From Diospyros lotus (Eukaryota > Streptophyta > Magnoliopsida > Ericales > Ebenaceae): a DNA stretch of 64,000 nucleotides. Both the position numbers and the translations under genes were made by a program. Of the stretch, positions 1 through 12,277 are shown one piece after another. The stretch is from the NCBI RefSeq assembly GCF_014633365.1, contig NC_068351.1, positions 15,444,907-15,508,906 on the forward strand, written 5' to 3'. Below the pieces are notes generated by a model that was not told where the DNA came from, searched no databases, and worked only from the letters and a program-made list of their open reading frames with translations. How positions within the stretch are numbered: position 1 is the first letter of the stretch; each line of letters opens with the position of its first letter.

Positions 1-29
1 CAATTGATTGCAACTTGTTGCTTCTGTAG

Positions 30-473
30 GTTGTGTCACAGGGTGCCATTAGTGCACCAATGTTTTCAACCAAAGGCCCTTCTATGGTCCGGTCCTCCTA
101 TCCTACTGCATTTCCCCTAAAGCATCAGCAAAAGGTATGCAGGACGCTAGTTCTTCCTTGCAGCTCATATGAATGATTTTGTTGGTCCTTTGGGCTAACT
201 AGAATCTGTAGTCGACCGTGCAACGAGATTAAGATTTGATATGTTGTTGTCTAAACCCTAAACCATGATCTCACCTCACTGCAAACTCATGCATCTCCAC
301 AGGACCTGCGGCTTGCTCTCGGGCTAGCTGAATCTGTTTCCCAATCTACACCAATTGCAGCGGCTGCAAATGAACTCTACAAGGTGGCTAAATCCCATGG
401 CCTTAGTGACCAGGACTTCTCAGCTGTCATGGAAGCTCTAAAGGTCAAATTGCAAAACCAATTAAAGGATTAA
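30..473 (+). CDS. GLYR2: Glyoxylate/succinic semialdehyde reductase 2-like, last two exons (5' part outside window)
   Basis: Two coding exons are visible: 30-134 (35 codons, beginning VVSQGAISAP) and 303-473 (56 codons plus TAA). The intron at 135-302 starts GTATGC and ends CCACAG, and the upstream exon follows a TGTAG acceptor. The joined frame reads through without a stop. The encoded end includes the blocks YPTAFPLKHQQK and LRLALGLAESVSQSTPIA, which I recognise as the C-terminal helical domain of plant plastid/mitochondrial GLYR2 in the beta-hydroxyacid dehydrogenase family. These enzymes reduce glyoxylate to glycolate and succinic semialdehyde to 4-hydroxybutyrate with NADPH. The catalytic lysine and Rossmann fold lie upstream, outside the window. 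The protein ends in a basic tail, KVKLQNQLKD. Reading the exon as the gene's last one is supported by the stop and the loss of similarity after 473. The 3-hydroxyisobutyrate dehydrogenase paralogues are the alternative, but the C-terminal blocks fit GLYR2 better. Confidence 0.88.
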
Positions 474-999
474 AACATCTTCTGACGTATTATAATTATT
501 TGTTTACTTTCATAGCTATTCACTGAAATAGAAAATGTCATCACAGTACTTTAAATTTGTAAAAATATTCCATATATAAATTAAAACACTGATTTTGCCC
601 GATAACCATTTCTTTAGGCCTTTAAGGGCTTGTTTGTAATCCAAGTGAGGATTGGGTGGCTGTCCATCAAGAGATAATCCTAAGGATTCATTGATGGAGT
701 TAACTATATATGTATATTGATAGAAAAAGAAGAAGAAGCAGTTATGAGCCTCTTTCCCATAGATATTAAGAACAATTAGTTTCATCAAATGAAGGTTTTA
801 GTTTACTTGTGAACATAATTCAACAGAAAAGGTAAAACTGCAAAGATACAAGGTTTTGAAACCGTTTATAAAATTAAAGGATAAAATGCCAAATTGGTCC
901 CTTAAGTTTTTATTTTATTTTTTTTTATTTTGGTTAGTTTAGTCGTTGAATTTTTGTTTGGCATAAACTTATTCTTGAAGTTTTTAAAATGTATTTTTT
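474..999. other. 3' flank of GLYR2-like gene; no other feature
   Basis: This AT-rich stretch follows the TAA. The first few hundred bases are probably 3' UTR, but no canonical AATAAA signal is visible, so the end of the transcript cannot be placed. A 90-codon open frame on the minus strand (516-788) is a low-complexity shadow with no recognisable motif. Confidence 0.5.
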
Positions 1000-2122
1000 T
1001 TGAGAAAATTTTACGTGATTCATGTGGTATCTTTGAGGTTTAGATTAATTGTAAAAAGTACACTTGATGTTTGAGGAAAAACAGAGTACTTTTCAGAGTT
1101 AATGTAATTTTGCAATTTTTCTCTCATAGTTAATAACACTAGTTAAATATTAAAAATTGATCAAAATATTTTTATATTTAAATATATTTTTTCTCATTTT
1201 TCATTTATATTTTTCTTCCTTATCAAACTCCTCATCTGTTTTTTTCTCTCTTTAAATGGCTAGTGATGGCGATAGTGTCAATTGCTTTAAGTCTCTCTTT
1301 TACTCTCTCATTTTCCTTATCTTTTTCCTCTTGAATTATTTTTTTTCTTCTTCTTTTTTAGTTTTGGAACCCAATTTGGGTTTGAACAGATTGGGTTAGT
1401 TTTGGAACCCAATTGGGGTTCGAACAGATTGGGTTTTTTTTTTTTTTTTTTCTTACTTGATGGAACCAAATATGAGATTGAACCCAAATTAAGTTTTGGT
1501 AGAACCTTTTTTTTCTTTTTTTTTATTTTTATTTTCTTGGGTTCCGATATAAACCAATTTGAATTCTCTTTCTTTGTGTTCTAGGTTTGATGGAACCTAG
1601 ATTTAGGTTTTGTTAAACCCATATTCTTCTTCTCTCCGTGCGTTTCGAGTTTAAATGATCTTTTTTCTTTATTTTCACCTTCTCTTTCCCTCGCACTCTC
1701 TTTCTATGTTTTGGGTTATATCAAACATTTTTTCTTCTTTTTTCTTTGTGTTCTGGGTTTAAAGAAATATAGATTTGACTTGCATCAAATTTTTTTTTCT
1801 ATTTTGCTATTCATCACCTAAGTCTATCATACGTTAGCGATGGACTCACATGATGAACCCATATGTTGTGACGTACGTCAGGCGAAATTCACTAGGTTTA
1901 TCACTAACGTTGGCGATGAACTTAATGGGTTTCATCTAGGTTAGTTAAATTTTTTAATTTTAATTTTATTTTTTATTTTTCAATAAGAGAAGAGGAAGAA
2001 TGGAGGATAAATTGATTATTTTGCCATCTTATTTAATAGTAAGGGTTGTTATTGCTATTTCTTAAACATTAGGGGTTTCTTACAATTTTGCAAACCTCAA
2101 GGGTGTTCTTTGCAATTTTTTC
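1000..2122. mobile_element. Non-autonomous DNA transposon with long imperfect TIRs (MULE-like?)
   Basis: The left edge (about 1000-1080) and the reverse complement of the right edge (about 2045-2122) align over some 70 bp. Both contain GAGAAAA, then TTGAGGTTT, AATTGTAA and TAATGTTT/TGATGTTT blocks in the same order, at roughly 70% identity by eye. The interior (1120-2040) has no coding potential, only T-rich tracts and a short tandem repeat. Long TIRs on a 1.1-kb non-coding element suggest a Mutator-like or other MITE-type element, but no clear target duplication was found and the exact ends are uncertain. Confidence 0.42.
1360..1435 (+). repeat. 38-bp tandem duplication
   Basis: Two adjacent 38-bp copies (1360-1397 and 1398-1435) each read AGTTTTGGAACCCAATT, then a GGGTT/GGGGTT step, then GAACAGATTGGGTT. 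They differ at only a few positions. A 15-T run follows. It lies inside the TIR element above, and a looser third copy of the GGTTYGATGGAACC theme follows near 1585. Confidence 0.7.
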
Positions 2123-2156
2123 TCTTTTTAAAATAGTTATTTTTTCTTGAAATGTT

Positions 2157-3004
2157 AGGCAACATTCTCTTTGTTGTTTTCATTTCATTTTTAGTTTTCA
2201 ATTTTTTAAAATAATAAAAATGTGTTTACTTTGTCATTTTCAAAAATATATTTTTGAAAACAAGAAAAAATTTTATAAAGAAAACTCAAAATAATAAAAT
2301 GTTATTTTGGTTGAAAACAAAAAGAAAAGAAGGAAGAAAAAAATTTATTCTTAAATTTTAAAAATAAAATTATATATTTATTTAAAATTTTAAAAATATA
2401 ATATATTTATATTATAATTAAAAATATAAGATAACATATAGTATATTATTATATATTACACATATTATGTATAATAATATTTAATATAAGTTATGTATAA
2501 TAATATTAATTAAATTTATTATTTTATTTTAATAGTAAAATTTTATTAAAAAGAGTTAATTTTATTATTTAATAATTAAATTTATTAAATAAATATTATA
2601 AAATAATTTTTTAAAAATTTTAAAGTAAACACGTTTTTTAATAATACAATCTTATTATTTATAATGTAATATTAGTTCATGTCTTTAATTTTTATTTTAA
2701 TGTTTCCAATTTATAATCACATTATGATCGCATTTGCTATTTTTTTCAAGTTAATTACTTATTTATTTAAAATTAAATAATTTTAATTTTTTAGATAATT
2801 AAATTTATTTAATAAAATATCATTAAAAATTTATTTTCAAAATTTTAAAGAGAACGTATTTTCTAGTTTTCTGTTTTGAGAAATAGTTTTTCAAAATGAC
2901 AAAGAGAACGCATTTTTAATTTTCTAAAAATAGACTATCAAAACAAAAAATTGAAAATGAATTCAAAACTCAAAACTAAAAATTGAAAAACATAGAGAAC
3001 GCAA
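2157..3004. mobile_element. AT-rich MITE-like element with about 110-bp imperfect TIRs
   Basis: The left end (from 2157, CAACATTCTCTTTGTTG) and the reverse complement of the right end (to 3004, TTGCGTTCTCTATGTT) share, in order, a TTCTCT block, TTTTTAGTTTT, TTCAATTTTTT, AAAAATG and CTTTGTCATTTT followed by CAAAAA/GAAAAA. A second, inner copy of the boundary motif (AATGACAAAGAGAACGCAT) sits at 2896-2914. The interior is almost pure A/T without ORFs. The GCGTTCTCTTTGTCATTTT terminus resembles a common class of plant MITE, but I cannot assign a superfamily or a target duplication. Confidence 0.45.
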
Positions 3005-3074
3005 ATGTGTTTTCTGTATTGGGCCATAGAGAACGCAAGTGAAGTTGTAAAGCCCATGTGTTTTCTGTATTGGG
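2991..3074 (+). repeat. Interleaved short duplications at the MITE edge
   Basis: CATAGAGAACGCAA occurs at 2991-3004 and 3025-3038. ATGTGTTTTCTGTATTGGGC occurs at 3005-3024 and 3055-3074. The order is A-B-A'-spacer-B'. This looks like a local duplication involving the right end of the MITE-like element and its flank. Confidence 0.75.
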
Positions 3075-3101
3075 CTATTGATTTGGGTTTGGGCCCATGT
3101 G

Positions 3102-3109
3102 TATAAAAG
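3102..3109 (+). promoter_or_regulatory. TATA box in LTR (TATAAAAG)
   Basis: TATAAAAG lies upstream of a CTT/TTC-rich leader in the family A LTR and probably is its Pol II core promoter. It is a perfect plant-type TATA match in otherwise AT-rich sequence, so function is inferred. Confidence 0.5.
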
Positions 3110-3831
3110 GTAGCATTATAATTAAATGAAAATGAGAAATGTAACAAATGACAAAAATAGGCATGCTTTATGAAAAATGTGAGGGCAAAAAGGGAAATTT
3201 CATAATTGGTTTGATAAAGAAAATGAGAAAGAAATAAGAAAATATGAAATGTCCAAAGAGGGCTTATATGCTATGTGTGTGTGGAAAAAGTTAAGGGCAA
3301 AATGGTAAATTCTCAAGGGGTTGGTTGGCAACCCACTTCTCCCCATTTTTCTCTCCATGCTCTCTTATCTCTTCTTCATTCATCTTCTTCTTCTTCTCTT
3401 TTTGGTTTCCTGGGTGTTCCTTCTCCTCATTCTTCTATTATTTTCTTCATCTTCTTAAATTGAAGCTTCAAGAGGGAAGATTTCCAGATTTTGAGAGGGG
3501 CAAGCTTCTTCTTCTTCCAAGCATCATCAAAGGTAAGTTCTCCTTGCACTTTTATTACATTTTATGGAAGCTTTCATTCTTTCCATTGTAGCGTCGAAAT
3601 ACTTCATGGTTCCTCATCCCCTTATTGTTAAAAATTATTTTCGGTATCGGTTGTATATTTTCTTTATTTTTCCTTCGAACCATATGTCATGTCAAAACTT
3701 TTGTTGGGTCTTGTTGGTTTCGTTGGGGCTTTTCACCTCATTTTTTAGTCAATGAATGACATTTGTGGGTTAGGAAGCTAGTAGTGGTCGTTTTGAGGTG
3801 TTTTGGGTCCATTTTGTGCTTTATGTGTGCG

Positions 3832-3997
3832 TTGAGTTGACTAATCTTAGGGTTTAGTCGACTCAACAGAGGCCAGTTTTCTCAAATTTTTTTTCTAGCC
3901 CTCGGCCTAGTTGACTGAGCAATTTGATCAGTTGACTAAGCTAAAATTGACTAAGCATTTCCCTAGTCGACTAATCCTTCCATTAGTCGGCTAATCA
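3832..3997 (+). repeat. Array of seven TCGACT-type palindromic motifs
   Basis: Seven variants of TAGTCGACTAA occur in about 165 bp (GTTGACTAATC, TAGTCGACTC, TAGTTGACTG, AGTTGACTAAG, ATTGACTAAG, TAGTCGACTAATC, TAGTCGGCTAATC). Departures from TCGA are mostly T-for-C, the change expected from methyl-CpG decay. The matching position in the minus-strand copy (63416-63600) carries an array built on the same TCGACT core. Confidence 0.8.
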
Positions 3998-4455
3998 TTT
4001 TTTTTCAAACTGGGCACCTTATACTCTTTAGACCATAACTTTTTGTCCCGATATCGGAATTAAGATCCATTTTTTTTTTGCAACTCTAACTTGATAAAAT
4101 TTGATTTGGTATAGGATTTGAGCCATTTGGGCAACTATTGAGCCTGTGGGATTCCTTTAAAATGTATGCTTTATTTATAGCTTTCTCATTCCTCAAAATT
4201 AGTTCAATCGTAAATTCTAGAATCGAATACTTCCACCTTGACCCAGTTATCAATATTATCAAATAATTTCACTTAATTGATGTGGTGGAACCTATTTAAA
4301 GGTTGAATTCTGTGAACTAGCCAAGAACTTTAATGGGAAGAAATTGAGGGTGTGTGAATGTTACTTGTTATAACTTTGCTTGTGGTTGCATTGCATTGCA
4401 TTGTGTTACTATATTGCTTCGCATTATGATGTTGGGTCATGGGTTGCATTCATTT

Positions 4456-4470
4456 GGGGGGGGGGGGGGG
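4456..4470 (+). repeat. Poly-G run (15 G)
   Basis: Fifteen consecutive G bases occur inside the family A LTR. Such runs are rare in AT-rich plant DNA and are prone to length errors in assembly. Confidence 0.9.
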
Positions 4471-5754
4471 AGTTATGCATTGTATGTGTTGGGAGCGTTA
4501 CATTGGCATGACACTATTAGCCTGTGAGTGCTGACTTGTGTATGTTAGGCGGGCATATGCATTAGAGAAATCGTGTGTGTGAATTCCTACATGGGCGTAG
4601 CATGACCTGGTGCTTGGCTTATGGGGGCCTTGCCATCATGTTAATGCTGCAAGAGCCATTGCATTTCTTATGTGCTGCATTGCATGGTGGTAGTAGTGGT
4701 GGAAATTGGTTGTGATTGTGATGCGTAAGATTGGAGGGTTTAAGTCCCACAACAATTATATCTTGTGATGCGTAAGAATGAGGGGTTTGAGACCCACAGT
4801 AGGTTGTAACCTTGATGAGATTGTGAATGCTGTGGCACATGATAACGATGGTGATGGATATGATATCTATGGATGTGGTATGAGAGCCTTGGCCTCATGT
4901 GATTGACTTGGTAGCCTGCTCTTGGCTGCTAGCAGGTTTGTATACCGGTTCCTGGGTGCCAGTGTCTGCATTTTATGTGGGCCCTAAGGACCCTATGTGT
5001 GCATCTATGCATTTATGCTATGTTTGGGTATTGTGTTATATAACCACATGGCATGGATTGTGTGTTGTTTATGTATATGAGACTGGCGTGTGTTTTCATA
5101 TACAACATGATATGCATGATGTTCAGGGGACGTCCGGTCGTATCAATTTTCCATTGTTTCTATACACTTACTGAGCCTTATGGCCCACCTTAAAAAATGT
5201 GTTTTGATAAAATGTAAGAAATTGTATTTTTTTGAGGATGTTGTTGTCAAGTGTAGAAGGCATGAATCCAATTGATGTCTAGATGTCGGGTAGTGATTTT
5301 TCTTTGGCTCTGAGTTGTTCATGCCTTCATATATCGATCTATTGATGCTTCTCTTTGCTATATACTTGCTGAGCCTTGTGACTCACTCTTGCTTCTTTTG
5401 TCATTCCATGAAAGGGAAAGATAGTTATTTGGGGCGAGTCCCAGTTAGATGTGTAGAGAGATGTCTTGGCTTTAAGATCCATGGGTGTAATTTTGAGGGC
5501 ATGAATAGAGGGTTTCATTTTGTATTTAAAGTCTTAGTGCCATTTTATTTTGAAAATGTATAGGTGGTAAGCCTGAGATGATGATGTAAAGAATGTTGTA
5601 ATATGAATTATGGCTCCTATTGATAGTGAGCAAATATGGAAATGAATTTTTTTTTTTGAAATTTTTGAGTGATTTTTGTATTTGTATACATTTTGAATGG
5701 AGCTTCTCTCGAACTTCCTATGCTAGCAGGAAAATTCGGGAGCGGGTCTTGACA

Positions 5755-6499
5755 TAGTGTGCTGAGATTTTTTGGACGATTATTCTGTGTTGAGGTTACT
5801 GACATGTTTAGAGTGCCATTTTTGGTTTCGGTAGTGCCGGCCTGAGGGAGCTTTGGATCGATGAGTTACTCATATTTCCTTTCAGGGCAGTGGCATGTTT
5901 GTGATAGGGACTTGGGTGTCGTGTGTCTTATGAGGGCCCCAAGTACCAATATGTGCATATTTTATTATGCGACGTTTTTATATATCTGTCATGTGATTCA
6001 TGGGCATGTGATGTATGGTTGTTGCACATGGGGTGCGGTTTACAATTTAGCTTCCATACTCTGGTTAGCTTTTCCTTTCTTATATGCTTGCTGAGTCTTG
6101 TGGCTCTCTCTTGCCTCTCTTCATTCTAGGTAAGGGTAAAGCTGAGTGTGGGGGCGAGGCTAACAGTCCTTGAGCTATCCTGATAGGTGGTGTACATGGC
6201 AGTCCTAACAGATCTTATTTTGATGTGTATCTTGTGGTGTTGTACCATGGTTGTCGACTTTTGAGTGCTTGGCATGGTTTTGTATGTGTATATGTATATA
6301 CCATGTAACCCTGTGGGCTAGTTATCTTTTGTTTGCATGCCTAGGATGTGAGTTATGCTTCCGTTTCTATTTCTTCTATATGAATACAAGTGATCCTAGT
6401 TGAGTATGCATGGCAGGTCAGGGTGGTTCCTCTTTTCTTTTTTCTTCTGGGGCTCTTGCTCGGGTTCTTCAGCTTGGTTGGGGTATCCAGGTAGGGGTT
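5755..6499 (+). mobile_element. Second LTR fragment of family A, truncated at both ends
   Basis: This begins abruptly after the previous LTR terminus. It contains the module CCTTTCAGGGCAGTGGCATG...GGGACTTGGGTGTCGTGTGTC (about 5880-5930), which recurs at 31725-31775 and, reversed, at 42500-42560. The GAGTC-N4-GGCTC hairpin follows at 6093-6106. The end (AGCTTGGTTGGGGTATCCAGGTAGGGGTTCCA) resembles the 3' end of the solo LTR at 30020-32331 but stops before the TTACA terminus, where copia-derived sequence starts. Confidence 0.6.
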
Positions 6500-7090
6500 C
6501 CACAAAACATATGTAAATAGGGTCCCACATAGTGACAAAGAGAGAACAATTTTGTCACTTCCCTATAGCGGTCGTACAAGCATATGCTATATGACATGCA
6601 TGCTACAATGGAGCACCCACTAATTGAGAATGTCACACTCAAAACATCGTACAAATGTCAGCCTAATCACCACATAGGCACCAGCCTAAGTCACTCAACT
6701 CAAGAGTGCTAACATCCAAGTATTCTCAGGCTTAGTATGGAATTTGAGATAGATCCATATTCGACTTATTCAAATAAGTCTCATCTTAGTTGTGCTAAGG
6801 TGACCATAATGACCTTGAATACCCCTCATGTATGAAGGCACTTACGCTGACCACATAAATCTAAGAGTAAGCTGTCTCATCCTACACATCACACATGTGT
6901 TAGGGCGATCGTCCGAGTGAGAGAACCGATCCAATCATGGTGACATTCACAAACATGTGCAACTATTTCAATGTTTTCCATCTCAACAACATAATGTCAT
7001 ATCATGAAAATAAAAAGAAGATAACAAATATCCATTAGTATAAAACAGTATGAATGTCGTAAATAGTGATCAAATGTGGAATTCAAATTC
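6500..7090 (-). other. Downstream non-coding part of the copia element; 3' LTR not found
   Basis: On the minus strand this follows the RNase H remnant. It has no coding potential and no similarity by eye to the 435-bp 5' LTR at 12290-12724, so the 3' LTR is missing or beyond recognition. It holds no gene. Confidence 0.4.
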
Positions 7091-10000
7091 TACGTAGTCC
7101 CATGTACCTTACATGGGATTACAACAAATTCCTACTAAGTGGCTTTGCCAATGGGTTAGCCAACATTTCAACACTAGGAATATAATTCAAGATCACTTCC
7201 TTATCCTTGACTACTCCTCTAATGTAGTGATATCTCTTTCTTTTGTGCTTTCCTCTATCATGGAATTTAGTGAAAAGTACATTACAACCATGTTGTCGAT
7301 ATGAATCTCGACAAGTTCACCAGACTGAGTTGTTACTCGGAGCTCTTGTAGGAACGCACTAAGCCAAGAGTGAAAAAATATGCTGACATGGAGACACTAT
7401 CATTTATATCTTTGCCAAAATCAACATCAGTGTAACCACACATTTTCATATCTCCACCTTGGAAGTTCAGGACATAATATAAGTACCATGTAGATACCTC
7501 ATGATTCTCGTGACAACTTTTCAGTGTTTCTCACATGGATTGCTTTGGTATCTACTTGCTAGCCCAAAGGTGAAGGAGATATCAGGACGAGTGCACTTCA
7601 TTAGGTACATGAGACTCCCAACAACACTAGTGTATGGTTTCTTTTCCATTTGTTTCTTTTGTTCCTCTATTTTAGGGCACTGACTAAGACTCAAAGTACA
7701 ACCCTTATCAACTAGAGTATCAACAGGCTTTGAGTTATCCATATGAAACCATTTAAGGATCTTATGTAGATAAGTCTTTTGAGATAGATTCAAAAGCTTC
7801 CTTGAGCGATCCCTCAAGATCTTAACTCTGAGGATATAACTCGTTTCCCCTAGATCTTTCATCTCAAAGACAGATGATAGTCATTCCTTAATGGCATTGA
7901 TCATCTCCAATTTGTTTCAAGCCAATAGGATGTCATCTACATATAAAGACAAAATCAAGAACCCATCGTTAGACATACACACAATGGTCTTCCTCCATCA
8001 TGGTCAAACCAATGGAGGTGATGGCTTTATGGAACCATAGATATCATTGTCTAGACAATTGCTTGAGACTATATATATGAATTGTTTGAGATGACACACT
8101 TTGCCCTTTTGCCCTTCAGTAACAAAACTGATGGGTTAATCCATGTATATTTCCTCATCTAGTTCTCCATTAAGAAATGCTATCTTGACATCCATCTGGT
8201 GTAGCTCAAGATTTAAATGAGCAATGATGGCTAGAATCATGCGAATAGAGTTAAATCTCACTATAGAAGAAAATGTCTTTAAGAAATCTACACCCTCCAT
8301 TAACTCAGTGTTTGACTTTCAAGACCCACTTGTTACCAATCGCCTTTCTATTTGGTGGAAGATCGACAAGCTTCCATACCATGTTCTTATCCATGGAGTC
8401 CATCTCTTCTTTCATAGCGATCAACCATTGATCTCGGTTTGGGGAGGTCAAGACTTCTCCATAGGAAATTGGCTTAGTGTTATCCGACATGGCACACATA
8501 AGCGCCCTTCCCTCAACATCATCGAAAGTACTGTCTATGGGTTCACTCCCACTAATTGTAGGAATCCTCCCATTGACTAAAGGCACTTTCTCTTGTAACT
8601 CATACAATTTGGAGTCCTCATCAACCTCACCAATTCTTGGGAACTCATCCTCAAGAAATTCTACATCCCGAGACTCTACCTTAGTCAAACCCCTATCAGG
8701 ATGTTCTCCATACATGATGTATCCTTTTGAGCCTGCAGGATATCGACTGAATACCTTTTTGCTGGCTCTTGGTCCAAGTTTACCGTACTTGTGGGATGTA
8801 CTATGAACATATCCATCTAATCCCTAAGGCTGCAAGTGTTCCTAGTTTGGACTTCTAGTAGTCCATAACTTATAAGGGGTAGAAGGCACGAACTTGTTTG
8901 GAACACGATTAAGAATGTAGGCTGCAGTTAACAACGCATCTCCCCAGAAACTAATTGGGAGATTTGCCTGGGCCAACATCGATCTAACAATTTCCAACAA
9001 AGTCCTATTCCAGTGTTCTGCAACACTATTTTGTTGTGGAGTCCAGGAATTGTCAGGTGTCGAACTATACCTTTTTCCTTATAGACTTCTGAACTAATCA
9101 GTTCGAAGAGTTTTTAAGCTCTTCTCCATCTGATTCTCAACCTCATGCACAAAACGTCTAAAGCAATCTAAAGTTTTTGACTTGTGAGAAATCAGGTACA
9201 CCTAACCAAAACATGAATAATTGCTTATGAAGGTAATGAGGTATGATGCACCATGATGTGCACTCACATTCATAGGACCACATATGTCGAAGTGTACTAA
9301 CTCTAGAGGGCAAGATGCATGAGAAGGCTTACCAAAAGGTTTCCTCTTGGCCTTGCCAGCTAATTAAGCAAGGCTCACACATAGTGAGTCTCACTTTATT
9401 GAGAGATCCCAATTGACCTTCTCTCACCAACCTCGCCATCCTATATTGGCCCACATGGCTAAGCCTTTTGTGCCATAAATCACAATCAACATTCATGATA
9501 GAAGTAGAAGAAACTAAAGGAATGAAATGATTATCATAAACATGATCCAAATTTAGTTTGAAAAAACCATCGACTAAGAAACCACAATAAAAAAATGTAT
9601 CATTTAAATAGATGTTCACACTAGTACCTATGAAAAAGAAAAGAATATCCTCGTCCTAATAAACATGCTACTAATAAAAGATTATATTGGACTCTAGGAG
9701 CATACATAACATCCTTCAGGAGTAGACTTTTGCCATTCCTCATCTTGAACTGGAATGAACCAACTCCAAGAACTTCTTCTTGTGTGCCATTTCCAAGCGT
9801 GACGTATTGTGTCCTCGCTAGCACCTGGTGGTAATCCACAAACCCTTCTTTCTCAATACTTATGTGTCACGTTACTCTTGTATCCACAATCCACTTAGGA
9901 TGTGAGTATGCAACTAATGCATGAAAACAAACATAAAGCAAGGGAGAAATAGAAGAGGAATACACATTCTTCGCTCTGGGTAATCCTGAGCGAAGTAACC

Positions 10001-10787
10001 TTTTTTCTTACAATTTTAGCATTTCAGTTTGGATAAGTCTATCTTTCCACGCGTCCCCCTCTTGGCCTTCTTTCCCTATCCAATCTTAGGTGTAGGGCCT
10101 GATGCCCTCAATCCTTGTCTTTTGCGTTTGGGCTTGAAGCCTTTATGCCTCTCATCCTTGGCCACAAAAGCTGCCGCTTGGTTCATTTTGATGCGCTCCG
10201 CCTTAAGCTACAAGTGATGTGAAATATCATCAAACTTTTTAATATTTTCACTATATGTCATCAAGAGCTTCATCTAGGATCACTCAGGGCCAGGCAAGGA
10301 TTTAATCACCCCTAGGAGTTGTTGCTCATCACTAAGCGCTACTCCCGCATTTTGAACATCTCTAATGAGTGAAGCCATCACTCTCGGATGCTCAACCATG
10401 CTATGCCTCGGGTCCTTGACATACTGTTGAAATTTTAACTATAAAGCACAAATATTTTGTTGTAGATGTTTGACCAAAGGTGATCTTCAGCTTCTGCCAC
10501 ATTTCCACGGCAGTCTGGTAAGGCTCAAACTGGCCCATGAGGTCACTTCGCATGTTAACAAGCATTGTAAGGCGAGCATGACGATCCCTCTCGAGCTATT
10601 TCTCATAGGCTTGCTGTGTCACCAAGGAAACATTTTCCCCTTGTGGCATGGGATGGGAAGTCTCTAAAGCGTCCCATACTTTTTCCATCTGAAGCAAATA
10701 CTGAATCTGCTTCTCCCATGTGGAGTAGTTGGACCCATCTAACTTTTCTATCCTGGTTAAGTTTCTAGCAACTGAACTGGTGGCCAT
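7091..10787 (-). pseudogene. Ty1/copia gag-pol polyprotein remnant
   Basis: The reading order on the minus strand is gag (from ATG at 10787; MATSSVARNLTRIEKLDGSN), a zinc knuckle near 9990-10030, protease end (9839-9621; ends DVMYAPRVQYNLLLVACLL), GAG-pre-integrase (WHKRLSH...CEPC, about 9500-9360), integrase core (HFDICGP at about 9285; VAEHWNRTLLEIV at about 9020), RT N-terminus (8715-8305; LIAMKEEMDSMDKNMVWKLV), YVDD catalytic motif (7943-7932), RT end (7862-7521; SLMYLMKCTRPDISFTFG) and RNase H end (to about 7100). It is close to the TNT1-94 type. The element is dead: the frame is broken repeatedly, the knuckle has lost its His and last Cys and gained a stop, and stops occur in the integrase. 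It would normally encode one polyprotein of about 1,300 residues. Confidence 0.9.
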
Positions 10788-12277
10788 GATCATTGAATGA
10801 GGGACAATAAAAGACATTTAGTGCACATGTTCAAAACAAACAATTAAATCAAACATTTAGCTATGCATTTAGAGATCAACAGATTGCTGAGTTTCAAAGT
10901 CATCACCCATGATGCACAACTAAAAATGCTTTGATTCAATTGCTTTTGTGGAATCGATCCACAAAATCCATACAGTACCTAAGGACCCACATAAGACCCA
11001 ATATTGGTACTAAACCAGAACTTGGTACACATTAATTATCAATGAGCAAATAAAATTCAATATTTGTAGAAAACAGATAATTAACAAGATAATTTCCTAT
11101 TGAGCAAAATATGCCACATCATATTTATTTTCAATATAAATATTTTCATAATAAATGTCATGAAAACAACATCACTAATATAAAAAATTAGTATTCTAGA
11201 ATTGGATATGCTAAAAAGAAATATGGAAAAGAAAGAATTTTTTATATTTTTTAATAAAAAAACTTTATTGGGTCGCGAATCTGGATCAGATAAATGAGTT
11301 AGATCCGTGCCCAATAGGCCGTGGATCTGCTCCTCCAAATCCTCTCATGGATCTGCTGATCCAGATCTATTCATGGATCTCTTAATGGATTGGGTTAACC
11401 TAATCTAGATCCAATCTAGTGGGTCAACCCATCTTCTTCGCCCTTCATCACTTAGGGTTTTGCCTTGCCTTTGCGTTGTCATCGCCGACGTTAGTGAAGT
11501 GCATTGATTGATCGATGGCACGCAACGACCACCGTCGGTCACTAGCCATACCCGAAGACTAAAGCTATCGATTAGCCAAGATGAAGAAGACGATTGCATT
11601 TTAGGGAGCCCAATCGATCGACAATGATGGTGAAGGCTAATTGATCAACGACGAACAGAGAACCCTAACGACCAATGGCGACTTTAAGCTATACCCATAA
11701 CCATGGTGGATTTTCGACTATGTGGTCACAGCTTCAGTCGATGTCGCCGCGATGGACATGATAGACACAACAAACACGCAAAGAGAAACCATGATGGCTG
11801 AAGGCAATTGGTCATGGCAAACCGAAAGTAAAGGTCCATGGCCATGGTGAATAGATTAAATCATGGTCGCTAGTGACGTAGTCGCCAAAGGCTAATAGCA
11901 ATGATGCCCATGCTCACGCCTTTCTACCTACAAGCTTCGACATACACAATCACCCATTCATACTGAAATGATGCGATAAAGACGACATCAGATCAGCACA
12001 GTAATGGAGAAGAAAAAACAATGGCTGGTCATGGCGGCCGCAGGCGATTGGTGAAGAATAGCCATGGCAGTGACCGTTAAACACTGATGGTCACTGCCAC
12101 CCCACGCTCAGCAAGCCCATTGGCCATGACGAACACGGTTGCCACGGACTGCCTCAGCTATAGCTGAAATGAAGAAAACAAACAAACCAAAAATAATTTT
12201 ACACAGAAAAAAATCACGGGTTACTAAAACCATGGCTATGTGTGGTCAATCACAATGGTGTAGACAAATAAATAAAA
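10788..12277 (-). other. Unusually long copia leader region, no gene
   Basis: About 1.5 kb separates the PBS from the gag start; copia leaders are usually far shorter, so an old insertion or a foreign segment is likely. The part 11440-12200 is GC-richer and full of CCATGG/TCATGG words. No TIRs, LTR ends or convincing ORF were seen. Confidence 0.4.

Larger units (their letters stand above)
3046..5754 (+). mobile_element. LTR fragment, long-LTR family A (plus strand)
   Basis: This region has the order seen in the other family A copies in this window: a TATA box (3102), a purine/CTT-rich leader, a GGTAAGTTCTCCTTGCA donor-like site (3532), an array of TCGACT motifs (3832-3997), a GAGCC-N4-GACTC hairpin (5371) and a terminus CCTATGCTAGCAGG...GGGAGCGGGTCTTGACA ending at 5754. 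The same leader and array order is readable on the opposite strand at 63000-64000. No gag, pol or PBS adjoins it, so it is a solo or truncated LTR. The left boundary is uncertain; TGTAAAGCCC at 3046 is only a candidate. Length and architecture suggest Ty3/gypsy, which is an inference. Confidence 0.6.

Noticed and set aside
3275..3755. A small secreted-protein gene (Phe/Ser-rich ORFs with hydrophobic stretches)
   Set aside because: The hydrophobic codons come from TTC/CTT leader sequence downstream of an LTR TATA box; the same leader type recurs in other LTRs.
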